From assembly GCA_022703115.1 (NCBI GenBank), contig JAKLEK010000109.1, positions 1 to 5,467 of the forward strand: a DNA stretch of 5,467 nucleotides, read 5' to 3'. Below, piece by piece: positions 1 through 5,467 of the stretch; within the stretch, counting starts at the first letter, position 1; each line of letters starts with the position of its first letter. The DNA comes from Elusimicrobiota bacterium (GTDB lineage: Bacteria > Elusimicrobiota > Elusimicrobia > Elusimicrobiales > UBA9959). Below the pieces are notes generated by a model. It was not told where the DNA came from and did no database searches. It saw only the letters and a program-made list of their open reading frames with translations. A program made the position numbers and the translations under genes.

Positions 1-2
1 TA

Positions 3-176
3 AGCGGGACAGGGTGGTGGGTGTTCGAGACCGCGGACGCCGAGGCCCGGGTCAATCGGGCCTATTCGTTCTGGGTCCGGCGGGTGATACTGATCGGGGT
101 CGCGCTCATCATCTTCTTCTCGTTCGCGTCCTACAGGCTGGCCGTGCGCTGGCTTGCCGGCGGTACTCCCGGATAA
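3..176 (+). CDS. C-terminal end of a membrane protein (5' truncated by window edge)
   Basis: The reading frame is open from the left edge to a TAA at 174-176 and gives 57 residues. An acidic, soluble-looking stretch (residues 9-16) leads into an aromatic and basic boundary (YSFWVRR, 21-27). One clear hydrophobic helix of about 17 residues follows (VILIGVALIIFFSFASY, 28-44), then a short basic tail (RLAVRW). This pattern fits the last transmembrane helix of an integral membrane protein. No family can be named from so little. The gene converges on the SGNH hydrolase gene with 21 bp between their stop codons. The neighbouring hydrolase hints at an envelope role, but that is guilt by association only. 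The overlapping frame starting near position 14 has no such protein-like pattern and is taken as a shadow. Confidence 0.6.
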   Translation, partial: SGTGWWVFETADAEARVNRAYSFWVRRVILIGVALIIFFSFASYRLAVRWLAGGTPG

Positions 177-197
177 AAGCGGCCGGCGCCATGCGCG

Positions 198-1334
198 TCA
201 GCGCGGCCCGGGTGGCTTGCCGGAAAGATCCGGCATGCCGCGGAGTTTCAGCAGGATCTCTTCCGCCGCGAGCCTGTTCCCGGCGGGGTTGATATGGTGG
301 TCCTCTTTCCAGTAGAGACGGGTCCCGGGGTTCCTTTCGGCATGGGCCCGGAAAGCCGGCAGCAGGTCCAGATATTCGATCCCGCGGCTTTCGAAGAGGG
401 CGCTGAGCCTCAGGTTGTAATATCCCCGGCCGTCGTTCACGCCGGGCGGGAAGGGGCCGTACACCTGCTGCATCTGCGGTATGATCACGAACAGCAGCCG
501 CGCGCCGATAGAGTCGGCGTACGACTTGAATTCCAGCAGTCCGTCTTCGTGCTTTTTCCAGGCTTTTTCCAGCCAGGGAAATTCCTTCGGGTCCCGCATG
601 GAGATGTCCGCCGGGACCGGACTTATCCTGGCCCCGGGGAACGCCAGGGAGGCCAGTTTCCTCGCTGCGGCGTTCCGTTTCAGGAGTTTATAGATTATGC
701 TGTGCTCGTCCAGCCAGGTCCGTACGCTTCTTACGTCCCTGGGCCGGGAGTCGGCGACCGCGGCCAGCTCGCCGGTATCGAAATCCCTGATCTTCCTGCG
801 CATCACCAGATCGCCGTTCCTGACCGCCATCGAAGGGTAGGCGTAATCGTTCTCCAGGTCGTTGCTGAAATATCCCACTATGATGAGCTTCGGCCGAGCG
901 GTGCGCTTCGCGATCCGCCTGGCCTTCTCGAGTTCCTGGCGGGTCCCGTAGCCGGCGACGCCGCATTTTAGCACCCTGCGGCCCAGGGCCTTTTCGATCA
1001 GCGTTCCGAACTTGCTCTCGAACGGGGAGAAGCCCCAGGTGAAGCTGTCGCCCAGAAGCAGTATCGGGTCTTTTTCCCCCAGATAGGGACGGTCGAAGCA
1101 GCCGAGCTCGTTGGCCCATATCTTATAGGGCATTTCCGGGAATTCGGTCAGAAGCTCCGGCCTGTCCGGTTCCAGATCGTAATCCTCGCCGATAGCCGAG
1201 AACTCCCCTACCCGGAAGAAGCGCTGGGAGACCATGGCGCCGTAAGGGGTCAGCCTGAGCGCGGCTTCCGCCAGGATCAGGGTAAAAGCCGCGCTTGCGG
1301 CCGCGATCGCGGCCTTATTAAAGATGTCGGTCAT
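198..1334 (-). CDS. Membrane-anchored SGNH/GDSL-family hydrolase
   Basis: A 378-residue protein, probably held in the inner membrane by an N-terminal hydrophobic segment (residues about 8-27, followed by the EAALRL boundary) with its catalytic domain outside. The SGNH blocks are all visible. Block I is LLLGDSFTWG with Ser97 as nucleophile. Block II is CGVAGYGTRQE around Gly125-Gly128. Block III is GYFSNDLEND with Asn158. Block V is EDHHINPAGN with Asp345 and His347 as the likely catalytic pair. Known members are esterases, lipases, acyltransferases or polysaccharide O-acetyl-modifying enzymes. The substrate cannot be read from this sequence, and a role on envelope or secreted glycan is inference. 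Residues about 185-260 form an insertion between blocks III and V. The ATG at 1332-1334 has no clear Shine-Dalgarno sequence, but a promoter candidate predicts a leader of only about a dozen bases, which would explain this. The last ~15 residues (Pro/Gly-rich) overlap a strong inverted repeat. Confidence 0.9.
   Translation of the reverse strand: MTDIFNKAAIAAASAAFTLILAEAALRLTPYGAMVSQRFFRVGEFSAIGEDYDLEPDRPELLTEFPEMPYKIWANELGCFDRPYLGEKDPILLLGDSFTWGFSPFESKFGTLIEKALGRRVLKCGVAGYGTRQELEKARRIAKRTARPKLIIVGYFSNDLENDYAYPSMAVRNGDLVMRRKIRDFDTGELAAVADSRPRDVRSVRTWLDEHSIIYKLLKRNAAARKLASLAFPGARISPVPADISMRDPKEFPWLEKAWKKHEDGLLEFKSYADSIGARLLFVIIPQMQQVYGPFPPGVNDGRGYYNLRLSALFESRGIEYLDLLPAFRAHAERNPGTRLYWKEDHHINPAGNRLAAEEILLKLRGMPDLSGKPPGPR
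212..241. terminator. Inverted repeat at convergent gene ends, possible transcription terminator
   Basis: The arms TGCCGG (218-223) and CCGGCA (230-235) flank a 6-base loop. They extend outward across one T/T mismatch (217/236) to GGC/GCC (214-216 and 237-239), then a T/G pair and a G/C pair, giving about 12-base arms. The hairpin lies just past the stop of the plus-strand membrane gene and inside the last codons of the opposing hydrolase gene. It could stop plus-strand transcription, but only a weak T tract (GTTTC, about 244-249) follows, so a classical rho-independent terminator is not proven. For the minus strand it lies before the stop codon. Confidence 0.35.
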
Positions 1335-1353
1335 AAGCCGGTCCGGATGTTAT

Positions 1354-1381
1354 GTTATAACCTTAACGGGCGGGTTGGCAA
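1354..1381 (-). promoter_or_regulatory. Candidate sigma-70-type promoter for the SGNH hydrolase gene
   Basis: Read on the minus strand, a -35 box TTGCCA (1376-1381) is separated by 16 bp from a -10 box TATAAC (1354-1359). Both match the consensus in five of six positions. Transcription would begin near 1347, leaving roughly 13 bases before the ATG at 1334. Such a short leader has no room for a normal ribosome-binding site, consistent with none being visible. The call rests on sequence match only. Confidence 0.45.
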
Positions 1382-1385
1382 CCCG
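1371..1385. promoter_or_regulatory. Perfect palindrome overlapping both divergent -35 boxes, possible operator
   Basis: CGGGTT-GGC-AACCCG is a perfect inverted repeat with 6-bp arms and a 3-bp centre. It sits midway between the divergent SGNH hydrolase and GH13 genes and contains the -35 candidates of both (TTGCCA on minus, TTGGCA on plus). A dimeric repressor bound here would be placed to act on both genes. No regulator gene lies in the window, and I do not recognise the site as that of a known factor. It could instead be a small hairpin in a transcript, or chance in GC-rich DNA. Confidence 0.35.
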
Positions 1386-1412
1386 TGCGTTCCCGGGTAA
1401 ATTTTATATAAT
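1375..1412 (+). promoter_or_regulatory. Candidate promoter region for the GH13 gene
   Basis: Two readings are possible. TTGGCA (1375-1380), 17 bp, then TAAATT (1398-1403) gives good spacing with a four-of-six -10 box. Alternatively a perfect TATAAT at 1407-1412 has no recognisable -35 at 17-18 bp and no TG extension. Either one would start transcription about 20-30 bases before the GTG start, a sensible leader length. The AT-rich island at 1399-1413 stands out in otherwise GC-rich DNA, which supports a promoter here, but the exact boxes are uncertain. Confidence 0.45.
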
Positions 1413-1423
1413 AGGGTCACGAA

Positions 1424-1435
1424 GGGGGGGGGAAG
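1424..1435 (+). promoter_or_regulatory. G-rich ribosome-binding site containing a nine-G run
   Basis: Nine consecutive G (1424-1432) followed by AAG lie just upstream of the GTG start at 1439. They provide the only Shine-Dalgarno-like complementarity for the GH13 gene. In the reading frame of the GH13 gene an upstream TAG (1412-1414) rules out any earlier start, so this tract and the GTG together define the start. The homopolymer length is unusual for a ribosome-binding site. Confidence 0.55.
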
Positions 1436-1438
1436 ACA

Positions 1439-2935
1439 GTGCTCCGCTCGAACCCGCATCTGATAGAGATAAACGCCCGTCTGTGGCTTAAAGCCCTGAG
1501 GAAGAAGTATTCCCTCGGAGAGATGACCATTTCGTCCGTTCCGGAAGAGGAATGGATGGAGCTCAAGCACCTGGGTTTCGATATCGTATGGCTGATGGGA
1601 GTATGGACCCCCAGTCCCGCTTCGGCGGCCGCCGCGCGCGCCGACGCGAAGCTGAGCGCGGCGGTAAAGGCGGCCGCTCCGGCCCTGGGGGAAGAGGCCG
1701 TGGGGTCCTCTCCTTACGCAGTGTACGAATACAAGCTGAACCCCGAGCTGGGACAGGAGTGGGAACTGAAGGCCCTCAGGGAGAAACTGAACTCTATGGG
1801 GATGAAGCTCCTGCTGGACTTCGTCTCCAATCACGCGGCCAGGGATTCGGTGTTCCTGCGGGAATGTCCGGAGTGCTTCATTACCGGTTCCGAGAGCGAT
1901 TTCAGGGAACACCCGGACTGGTTCTTCGAAACGGAGATCAACGGCCGCAGGACCTACGTGGCTTACGGCCGGGACCCTAATTTTCCGGCCTGGACGGATA
2001 CCGCCCAGCTGAACTATTTCAATCCGCGCACCCGGGAGAAAAGACTTGAGATGCTGATGCGCCTGGCCGATATCTGCGACGGAGTGCGCTGTGACATGGT
2101 CATGCTGACCCTGAACGATATCCACGAGAACACCTGGGGCGCGGTCCTGGGCCGCGCCGGGTTCAGGAAACCGGAGGAGGAGTTCTGGGGCGGCGCGATA
2201 CGGACCGTGCAGGAGGCCCACCCGGAGTTCATCTTCCTGGCGGAAGTCTACTGGGGCCTGGAGTGGCAGGCCCAGCTGATGGGTTTCGACTACACCTACG
2301 ACAAGGTCACTTACGACCGGCTTCGCTTCATGGGCGCCGACGAGATACGCGGTCATCTGCGCGCCGAGAGACTGTACCAGAAGCGGTCGGTTCGTTTCAT
2401 AGACAATCACGACGAGGTGCCTTCCATCGAGGCCTTCGGGCGGGAGAAGGCCTGCGCCGCGGCGGTAGTGGTCTCCACGATAAAAGGGCTCAGGTTCTAC
2501 ACCGACGCTCAGCTGGCCGGACTGCGCTGCAAGGTGCCGCTGCAGCTGGACGCGGTATGGGAGAGCAGGGCGGACCCGACCGTAAGGAAGTTCTACGAAA
2601 AACTGCTGAAGATCGTGGACCATCCCGCTTTCCACGGAGGGGAATGGAGCCTGCTGGAGGTGCGTCCCTGCTCACAGCAGGACCATTCGTTCAGGAACAT
2701 ACTGGCCTGGAGCTGGGCGCAGCGGCGCACGATAAAGATAGTGGCGGTCAATTATTCCGCTTCTCCGGCCTGCGGCCTGCTCAAGGCGTCCATTAAGGGT
2801 GCTGGCGAGGATACCGCCATATTCGAGGAGCTTTCCGGCAGGTTCTTCTCTTTCAAGGCGGACAGCCTGGCGGAAGGGCTGCTGTTGAACGAAATGTCCC
2901 CCTATTCCGCCCACGTCTTCGATGTGGAGTTCTGA
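1439..2935 (+). CDS. GH13 (alpha-amylase superfamily) glycoside hydrolase or transglycosylase, cytoplasmic
   Basis: A 498-residue enzyme with a TIM-barrel GH13 layout and no signal peptide. It opens with NPHLIEINARLWL, the usual first strand of a short-N-terminus GH13 subgroup. The conserved regions are all present. Region I is DFVSNH (127-132). Region II is DGVRCDM, with Arg217 and nucleophile Asp219. Region III is FLAEVYW, with acid/base Glu269. Region IV is FIDNHDE, with Asn323, His324 and transition-state stabiliser Asp325. SPYAVYEYKLNPELG (91-105), GRDPNFPAWTDTAQLNYF (177-194) and GFDYTYDK (282-289) are also typical of the subgroup. Residues from about 410 to the end form the C-terminal beta domain. 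The family acts on alpha-glucosidic bonds by retaining hydrolysis or transfer. The precise substrate (maltooligosaccharide, glycogen, trehalose-like) is not readable. The GTG start is forced by an in-frame stop 24 bases upstream. The gene is divergent from the SGNH hydrolase gene and convergent with comF after 17 bp. No glycogen or maltose genes adjoin it. Confidence 0.93.
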   Translation: MLRSNPHLIEINARLWLKALRKKYSLGEMTISSVPEEEWMELKHLGFDIVWLMGVWTPSPASAAAARADAKLSAAVKAAAPALGEEAVGSSPYAVYEYKLNPELGQEWELKALREKLNSMGMKLLLDFVSNHAARDSVFLRECPECFITGSESDFREHPDWFFETEINGRRTYVAYGRDPNFPAWTDTAQLNYFNPRTREKRLEMLMRLADICDGVRCDMVMLTLNDIHENTWGAVLGRAGFRKPEEEFWGGAIRTVQEAHPEFIFLAEVYWGLEWQAQLMGFDYTYDKVTYDRLRFMGADEIRGHLRAERLYQKRSVRFIDNHDEVPSIEAFGREKACAAAVVVSTIKGLRFYTDAQLAGLRCKVPLQLDAVWESRADPTVRKFYEKLLKIVDHPAFHGGEWSLLEVRPCSQQDHSFRNILAWSWAQRRTIKIVAVNYSASPACGLLKASIKGAGEDTAIFEELSGRFFSFKADSLAEGLLLNEMSPYSAHVFDVEF

Positions 2936-2952
2936 CGCGCGCTTAGCCGGCT

Positions 2953-3747
2953 TCACTCCCCCTCTTTCTCCTTTACCGGTTCCCTGGCCAGAGTGAACAC
3001 CGCGGTAGCGTCGGCGCCGGCCGCCGAAAGCGCCGCGGCCAGTTCCTCTACGGTGGAAAGGGTGGTGGCCACGTCGTCCACGATCAGTATCCGTCTGCCC
3101 CTTACCAGGGCCGGGTCCGGGACCCTGAACATCCCTTTAACGTTGGCGCGCCTTTCTTTCCGTGAAAGACCGGCCTGGGGCAACCCGCCGCGCGTCCTTT
3201 CCGCCGCGCCTTCGAGCAGGAAGAGCCCCTTTTCCCTGGCCAGGATCCCGGCGAGCAGCGCGGACTGGTTGAAGCCCCTCTCCTTCTCCCTGTCGCCGAA
3301 TAAAGGAACCGGCACCACGAAATTATAAGGTTTGAGTTCGGGCCGGAGGTCGTAGGCGCGGGCCATCCGCAGTCCGAGCGGCTCCGCCAGGGCCGCGCGT
3401 CCGCGGTACTTGAAGGCGTGGACCAGGGACCTGACGGCGGGACCGAAAGCGAAAGCGGAACGCACCGGACCGGATATGGCCGGCCCGCCGCTCCTCCGGC
3501 AGCCGGGGCACAGCTCTCCCCCTGAATCCAGGGGCAGCCCGCATTTCCCGCAGCATAGTTCCGGAATGGGCTCGAGGGAGTCCTCGCAGCCGCGGCACAG
3601 CGGTCCTTCCTCACGGAAAGGCAGGTCTTCCCTGCAGTGCGGGCATGTCCTGGGAAATAGCACATGCAGCGCGAGAAGAGCCGCGCTCCGGGCTAGCCGC
3701 ATCGCGGCGAGCGGCAGCCGTCCGCTAAAAGTATGGTCCGCGCGCAT
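2953..3747 (-). CDS. comF: ComF-family protein (zinc-ribbon plus phosphoribosyltransferase-like domain)
   Basis: A 264-residue protein of the ComF/GntX family, of usual or slightly long length. The N-terminal zinc-ribbon region carries Cys pairs CPHC (35, 38), CRGC (51, 54), CGKC (66, 69) and CPGC (80, 83). The phosphoribosyltransferase-like part follows: HAFKYRGR (110-117), VPVPLFGDREKERGFNQS (145-162), the TRGGLPQAGLSRKERRANVKGMF segment (185-207) and the PRPP loop ILIVDDVATTLSTVEEL (220-236). In ComF relatives the loop normally reads TTGxT; here Gly is replaced by Leu230 (codon CTT). Members are linked to natural competence and DNA uptake in some bacteria, while many have no known role. 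The protein is cytoplasmic. The ATG at 3745-3747 is preceded by GGAGG with 5-base spacing, favouring it over Met16. It lies 12 bp after the barrel gene's stop, so the two are probably cotranscribed. The 3' end converges on the GH13 gene. Confidence 0.92.
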   Translation of the reverse strand: MRADHTFSGRLPLAAMRLARSAALLALHVLFPRTCPHCREDLPFREEGPLCRGCEDSLEPIPELCCGKCGLPLDSGGELCPGCRRSGGPAISGPVRSAFAFGPAVRSLVHAFKYRGRAALAEPLGLRMARAYDLRPELKPYNFVVPVPLFGDREKERGFNQSALLAGILAREKGLFLLEGAAERTRGGLPQAGLSRKERRANVKGMFRVPDPALVRGRRILIVDDVATTLSTVEELAAALSAAGADATAVFTLAREPVKEKEGE

Positions 3748-3752
3748 TCCGT

Positions 3753-3757
3753 CCTCC
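3753..3757 (-). promoter_or_regulatory. Ribosome-binding site of comF
   Basis: On the minus strand GGAGG sits five bases before the comF ATG, in the 12-bp gap after the TGA of the upstream barrel gene. It decides the choice of the first ATG over an internal one and supports translation from a shared transcript. Confidence 0.75.
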
Positions 3758-3759
3758 GC

Positions 3760-5466
3760 TCAGAACTGGAAGGTCAGGGTAGAGCCGCCCTGGTACGAGA
3801 TATACTCGTCCTCCTTGACGTAGCGGTGCCAGTAACGCTGTATCCCCGCGTTGAAGGTCAGGCGCAGGTTCTTGGCCGCCTCGTAATCGGCGCTGGAGTT
3901 GAGGGTGAACAGGCGGTTGTTGTCCGCCAGGGTTATCGGCGACTTCTTGAATGCGTACGTCAGGGTGGTGGTCCAGGTTATTCGGTTGGTGAAAGAGAGT
4001 ATGCGTTTTACGAAAGGCAGCTTCAGCCCCCTGGGCAGCTGGGTGTCGGCCTTTATCAGCAGGCTGGGGGTGATGACCTGGGTGTTCTGGGTCACTATTC
4101 CGAGGCCGCCCTTCGCCACGTCGAGGGAATAGTCGACCTTGGGGGTGAAGCGGAACTTGCCGTAATCGAAGGCGCTCTGGAACGTCGCGTCCTGATGCTT
4201 GGAACTCTGCACCTTAAGGTTCTGGCGCAGGTCCTTTCTGTTGGTGAGCCTGGCGTTATAGCTCATGGCCATGTCCAGGGCGTTAAGCAGCTTGAACCTC
4301 AGGTCGCTGCCGTAACCTTCGGCGACGTCCATGCTTATCAGCTTGGTCTCGCTGGTGTTCTTGGAATACTTCAGGTTCATCGTCTTGTTCTGGACCCAGC
4401 GAGAGGTATGGGTCAGGTACTCGAGCTGAGAGATCGAGAAGATGACGTCGGGAAGGGTGCGGTTTACGCTCCTGGTCACAGTCCCGGTAACCTCGGACCT
4501 CTGCACCGAATTGGAGAAATTGTTGGTGATGCTGATGGTCCTTACGGGGGCCAGCGCCCCTTTGAGGCCGAAGCTCTCGAACGGCTGCCAGCGCTGGGAG
4601 GAGCTCACGGTATCGCGCAGGGTCAGCGAGTTCCTCTGCGCGAAATAGTTCTTAGCCCTGAAGGAGTCCCGCAGCCAGAGTTTCCACCTTATATCCTGGT
4701 CCTTGCCCAGGTTCTGCCAGGAGTCGCCGTCCTGGGTCTGATAATTGGAGGACAGCACCATGGAGCGCAGCAGGCGGTTGCGCGGCATCAGGTCGTTCAT
4801 GTTTATGGTCAGGTTCACGCCGCCCTGGGCGGTGCGGTTCACCGTCTTGAGCTCGCCGGCCTCGAAGACCGCGGAAGTCGAGAGCTTGGTGACGGTCAGG
4901 GCGTTGAGATTGTTGTTCTCCGTCAGGGTCATGGTATAGTTGGCGGACGGGTTGAACCAGCGGAAGAACATGAAGTTGGAGTTGAACTCCACCGTCTGCT
5001 GCATGGACTTCGGATATCGTTCCACGAGGTCCGGCGTGGAGAGACGGTACCGTTTCTCCTTGACCTGCTGCAGGGAGTATCCCGGGTTGAAGGAGGAGCC
5101 CCGCCAGGGAGTGAAGCCGAGCTTGCCGCCGTACATGTCCGTGCGCTCCGTGGTGTTGTACAGCCCGGCCGCCGCGGTGGTGGTGAGTTCCACCGAGTTG
5201 TAGGCCACCTTGTTGGTGATCATCGAATAGTTGGCCGATATGGTGTTCGGCAGGGCGAAGAAGTTGAGAGGTGAAGTGTACGTCATGTTGCCGGAATACG
5301 AGTCCCTGTCGTCGCGGCGCTGCAGCAGGTTGTAATCCGTGCGGTTCTTCGCGTAATTGAAGCCGATCTTCGGCAGGGAATTCACGTTGAACGTGCCCGC
5401 CGCCGTTCCGTCCAGCCTGCGGACCTTGCCCTGCTGAATGGAATTCACCAGATTGTTGGACCCCGT
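3760..5466 (-). CDS. C-terminal part of a large outer-membrane beta-barrel protein, SprA/Sov-like (5' truncated)
   Basis: The frame is open from the right edge to TGA at 3760-3762 and gives 568 residues. A GTG at 5446-5448 lies inside it but has no ribosome-binding site, so the true start is outside the window. The sequence is rich in Asn, Thr, Ser, Tyr and Arg, with alternating polar and hydrophobic stretches of about 8-12 residues throughout (for example TISITNNFSNSVQR, NLRLTFNAGIQRYW). It lacks hydrophobic helices and cysteines. The final strand GGSTLTFQF ends in Phe, the classic C-terminal signal for outer-membrane barrel assembly. The segment RTLPDVIFSISQLEYL (residues about 336-351 of the visible part) resembles the LPD/N-W-x-(I/F)-S-x-x-x-L pattern that I recall from SprA/Sov, the very large outer-membrane translocon of type 9 secretion and gliding. 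That assignment is from memory and tentative; a barrel of unknown function is the safe call. The gene probably heads the comF transcript. Confidence 0.8.
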   Translation of the reverse strand, partial: TGSNNLVNSIQQGKVRRLDGTAAGTFNVNSLPKIGFNYAKNRTDYNLLQRRDDRDSYSGNMTYTSPLNFFALPNTISANYSMITNKVAYNSVELTTTAAAGLYNTTERTDMYGGKLGFTPWRGSSFNPGYSLQQVKEKRYRLSTPDLVERYPKSMQQTVEFNSNFMFFRWFNPSANYTMTLTENNNLNALTVTKLSTSAVFEAGELKTVNRTAQGGVNLTINMNDLMPRNRLLRSMVLSSNYQTQDGDSWQNLGKDQDIRWKLWLRDSFRAKNYFAQRNSLTLRDTVSSSQRWQPFESFGLKGALAPVRTISITNNFSNSVQRSEVTGTVTRSVNRTLPDVIFSISQLEYLTHTSRWVQNKTMNLKYSKNTSETKLISMDVAEGYGSDLRFKLLNALDMAMSYNARLTNRKDLRQNLKVQSSKHQDATFQSAFDYGKFRFTPKVDYSLDVAKGGLGIVTQNTQVITPSLLIKADTQLPRGLKLPFVKRILSFTNRITWTTTLTYAFKKSPITLADNNRLFTLNSSADYEAAKNLRLTFNAGIQRYWHRYVKEDEYISYQGGSTLTFQF

Positions 5467-5467
5467 C

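Noticed and set aside
14..292. Plus-strand open frame starting near position 14
   Set aside because: It is Arg/Gly/Ala-rich shadow sequence. The frame ending at 174-176 has a clear transmembrane helix and typical flanking charges instead.
294..971. Plus-strand open frame of 225 codons opposite the SGNH hydrolase gene
   Set aside because: The minus strand contains a complete SGNH motif set. The antisense frame is low in complexity and has no family signature.
1407..1412. Perfect TATAAT taken alone as a definite promoter
   Set aside because: No -35 box is seen at 17-18 bp and there is no extended -10, so it is kept only as one option within the promoter region entry.
1355..2635. Minus-strand open frame of 426 codons opposite the GH13 gene
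   Set aside because: The plus strand carries every GH13 motif in order. The antisense product shows no recognisable motifs, and its end runs into the divergent promoter region.
2924..2960. Possible terminator between the GH13 gene and comF
   Set aside because: GGAGT/ACTCC could pair, but only over five bases with a loop of more than 20, and no T run follows on either strand.
3700..3702. Internal Met16 as an alternative comF start
   Set aside because: No ribosome-binding site is evident for it, whereas GGAGG is correctly spaced before the first ATG.
3733..5274. Plus-strand open frame of 513 codons opposite the barrel gene
   Set aside because: It is a shadow in GC-rich DNA. The product is a monotonous Gly/Val/Leu/Arg/His mixture with no domain. 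The opposite strand has barrel-like strands, a terminal Phe and a well-spaced downstream gene.
5446..5448. GTG as a possible true start of the barrel gene
   Set aside because: The frame stays open to the window edge, there is no ribosome-binding site, no signal peptide follows, and the sequence downstream is already barrel-like.

Overview
The window looks like a piece of a GC-rich, diderm (Gram-negative) bacterial chromosome. The diderm call rests on the right-hand gene, which encodes a Ser/Thr/Asn/Tyr-rich protein that alternates like beta-strands and ends in a C-terminal Phe, as outer-membrane barrels do. A SprA/Sov-like flavour in that protein would fit the Bacteroidota/FCB group or phyla such as Elusimicrobiota. 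This is an inference; nothing here fixes the phylum. I see no tRNA, rRNA, CRISPR, insertion sequence or phage gene.

Layout, left to right. (1) The last 57 codons of a plus-strand membrane protein (3-176). (2) Convergent to it, a minus-strand SGNH/GDSL-type hydrolase with an N-terminal membrane anchor (198-1334). A strong inverted repeat (212-241) lies in its last codons. (3) A 104-bp divergent intergenic region (1335-1438) with two back-to-back promoter candidates whose -35 boxes overlap inside a perfect 15-bp palindrome, followed by a run of nine G just before the next start. (4) A plus-strand cytoplasmic GH13 (alpha-amylase superfamily) enzyme with all catalytic motifs intact, starting at GTG (1439-2935). 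(5) Convergent to it after 17 bp, a minus-strand ComF-family phosphoribosyltransferase-like protein (2953-3747). (6) Upstream of comF on the same strand, the 3' part of a large outer-membrane barrel gene (3760-5466, 5' end outside the window). Its stop codon lies 12 bp before the comF start.

How the genes fit together: the barrel gene and comF look like one minus-strand transcription unit. The SGNH hydrolase and GH13 genes are divergent and may share regulation through the palindrome. Both act on carbohydrate or esterified glycan substrates in their wider families, but the sequence does not show that they share a pathway. All coding calls are ordinary families. The points most worth a second look are the shared-promoter palindrome, the G9 tract at the GH13 ribosome-binding site, and a Gly-to-Leu change in the PRPP loop of ComF. 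I do not see convincing evidence of a previously undescribed multi-gene system here.
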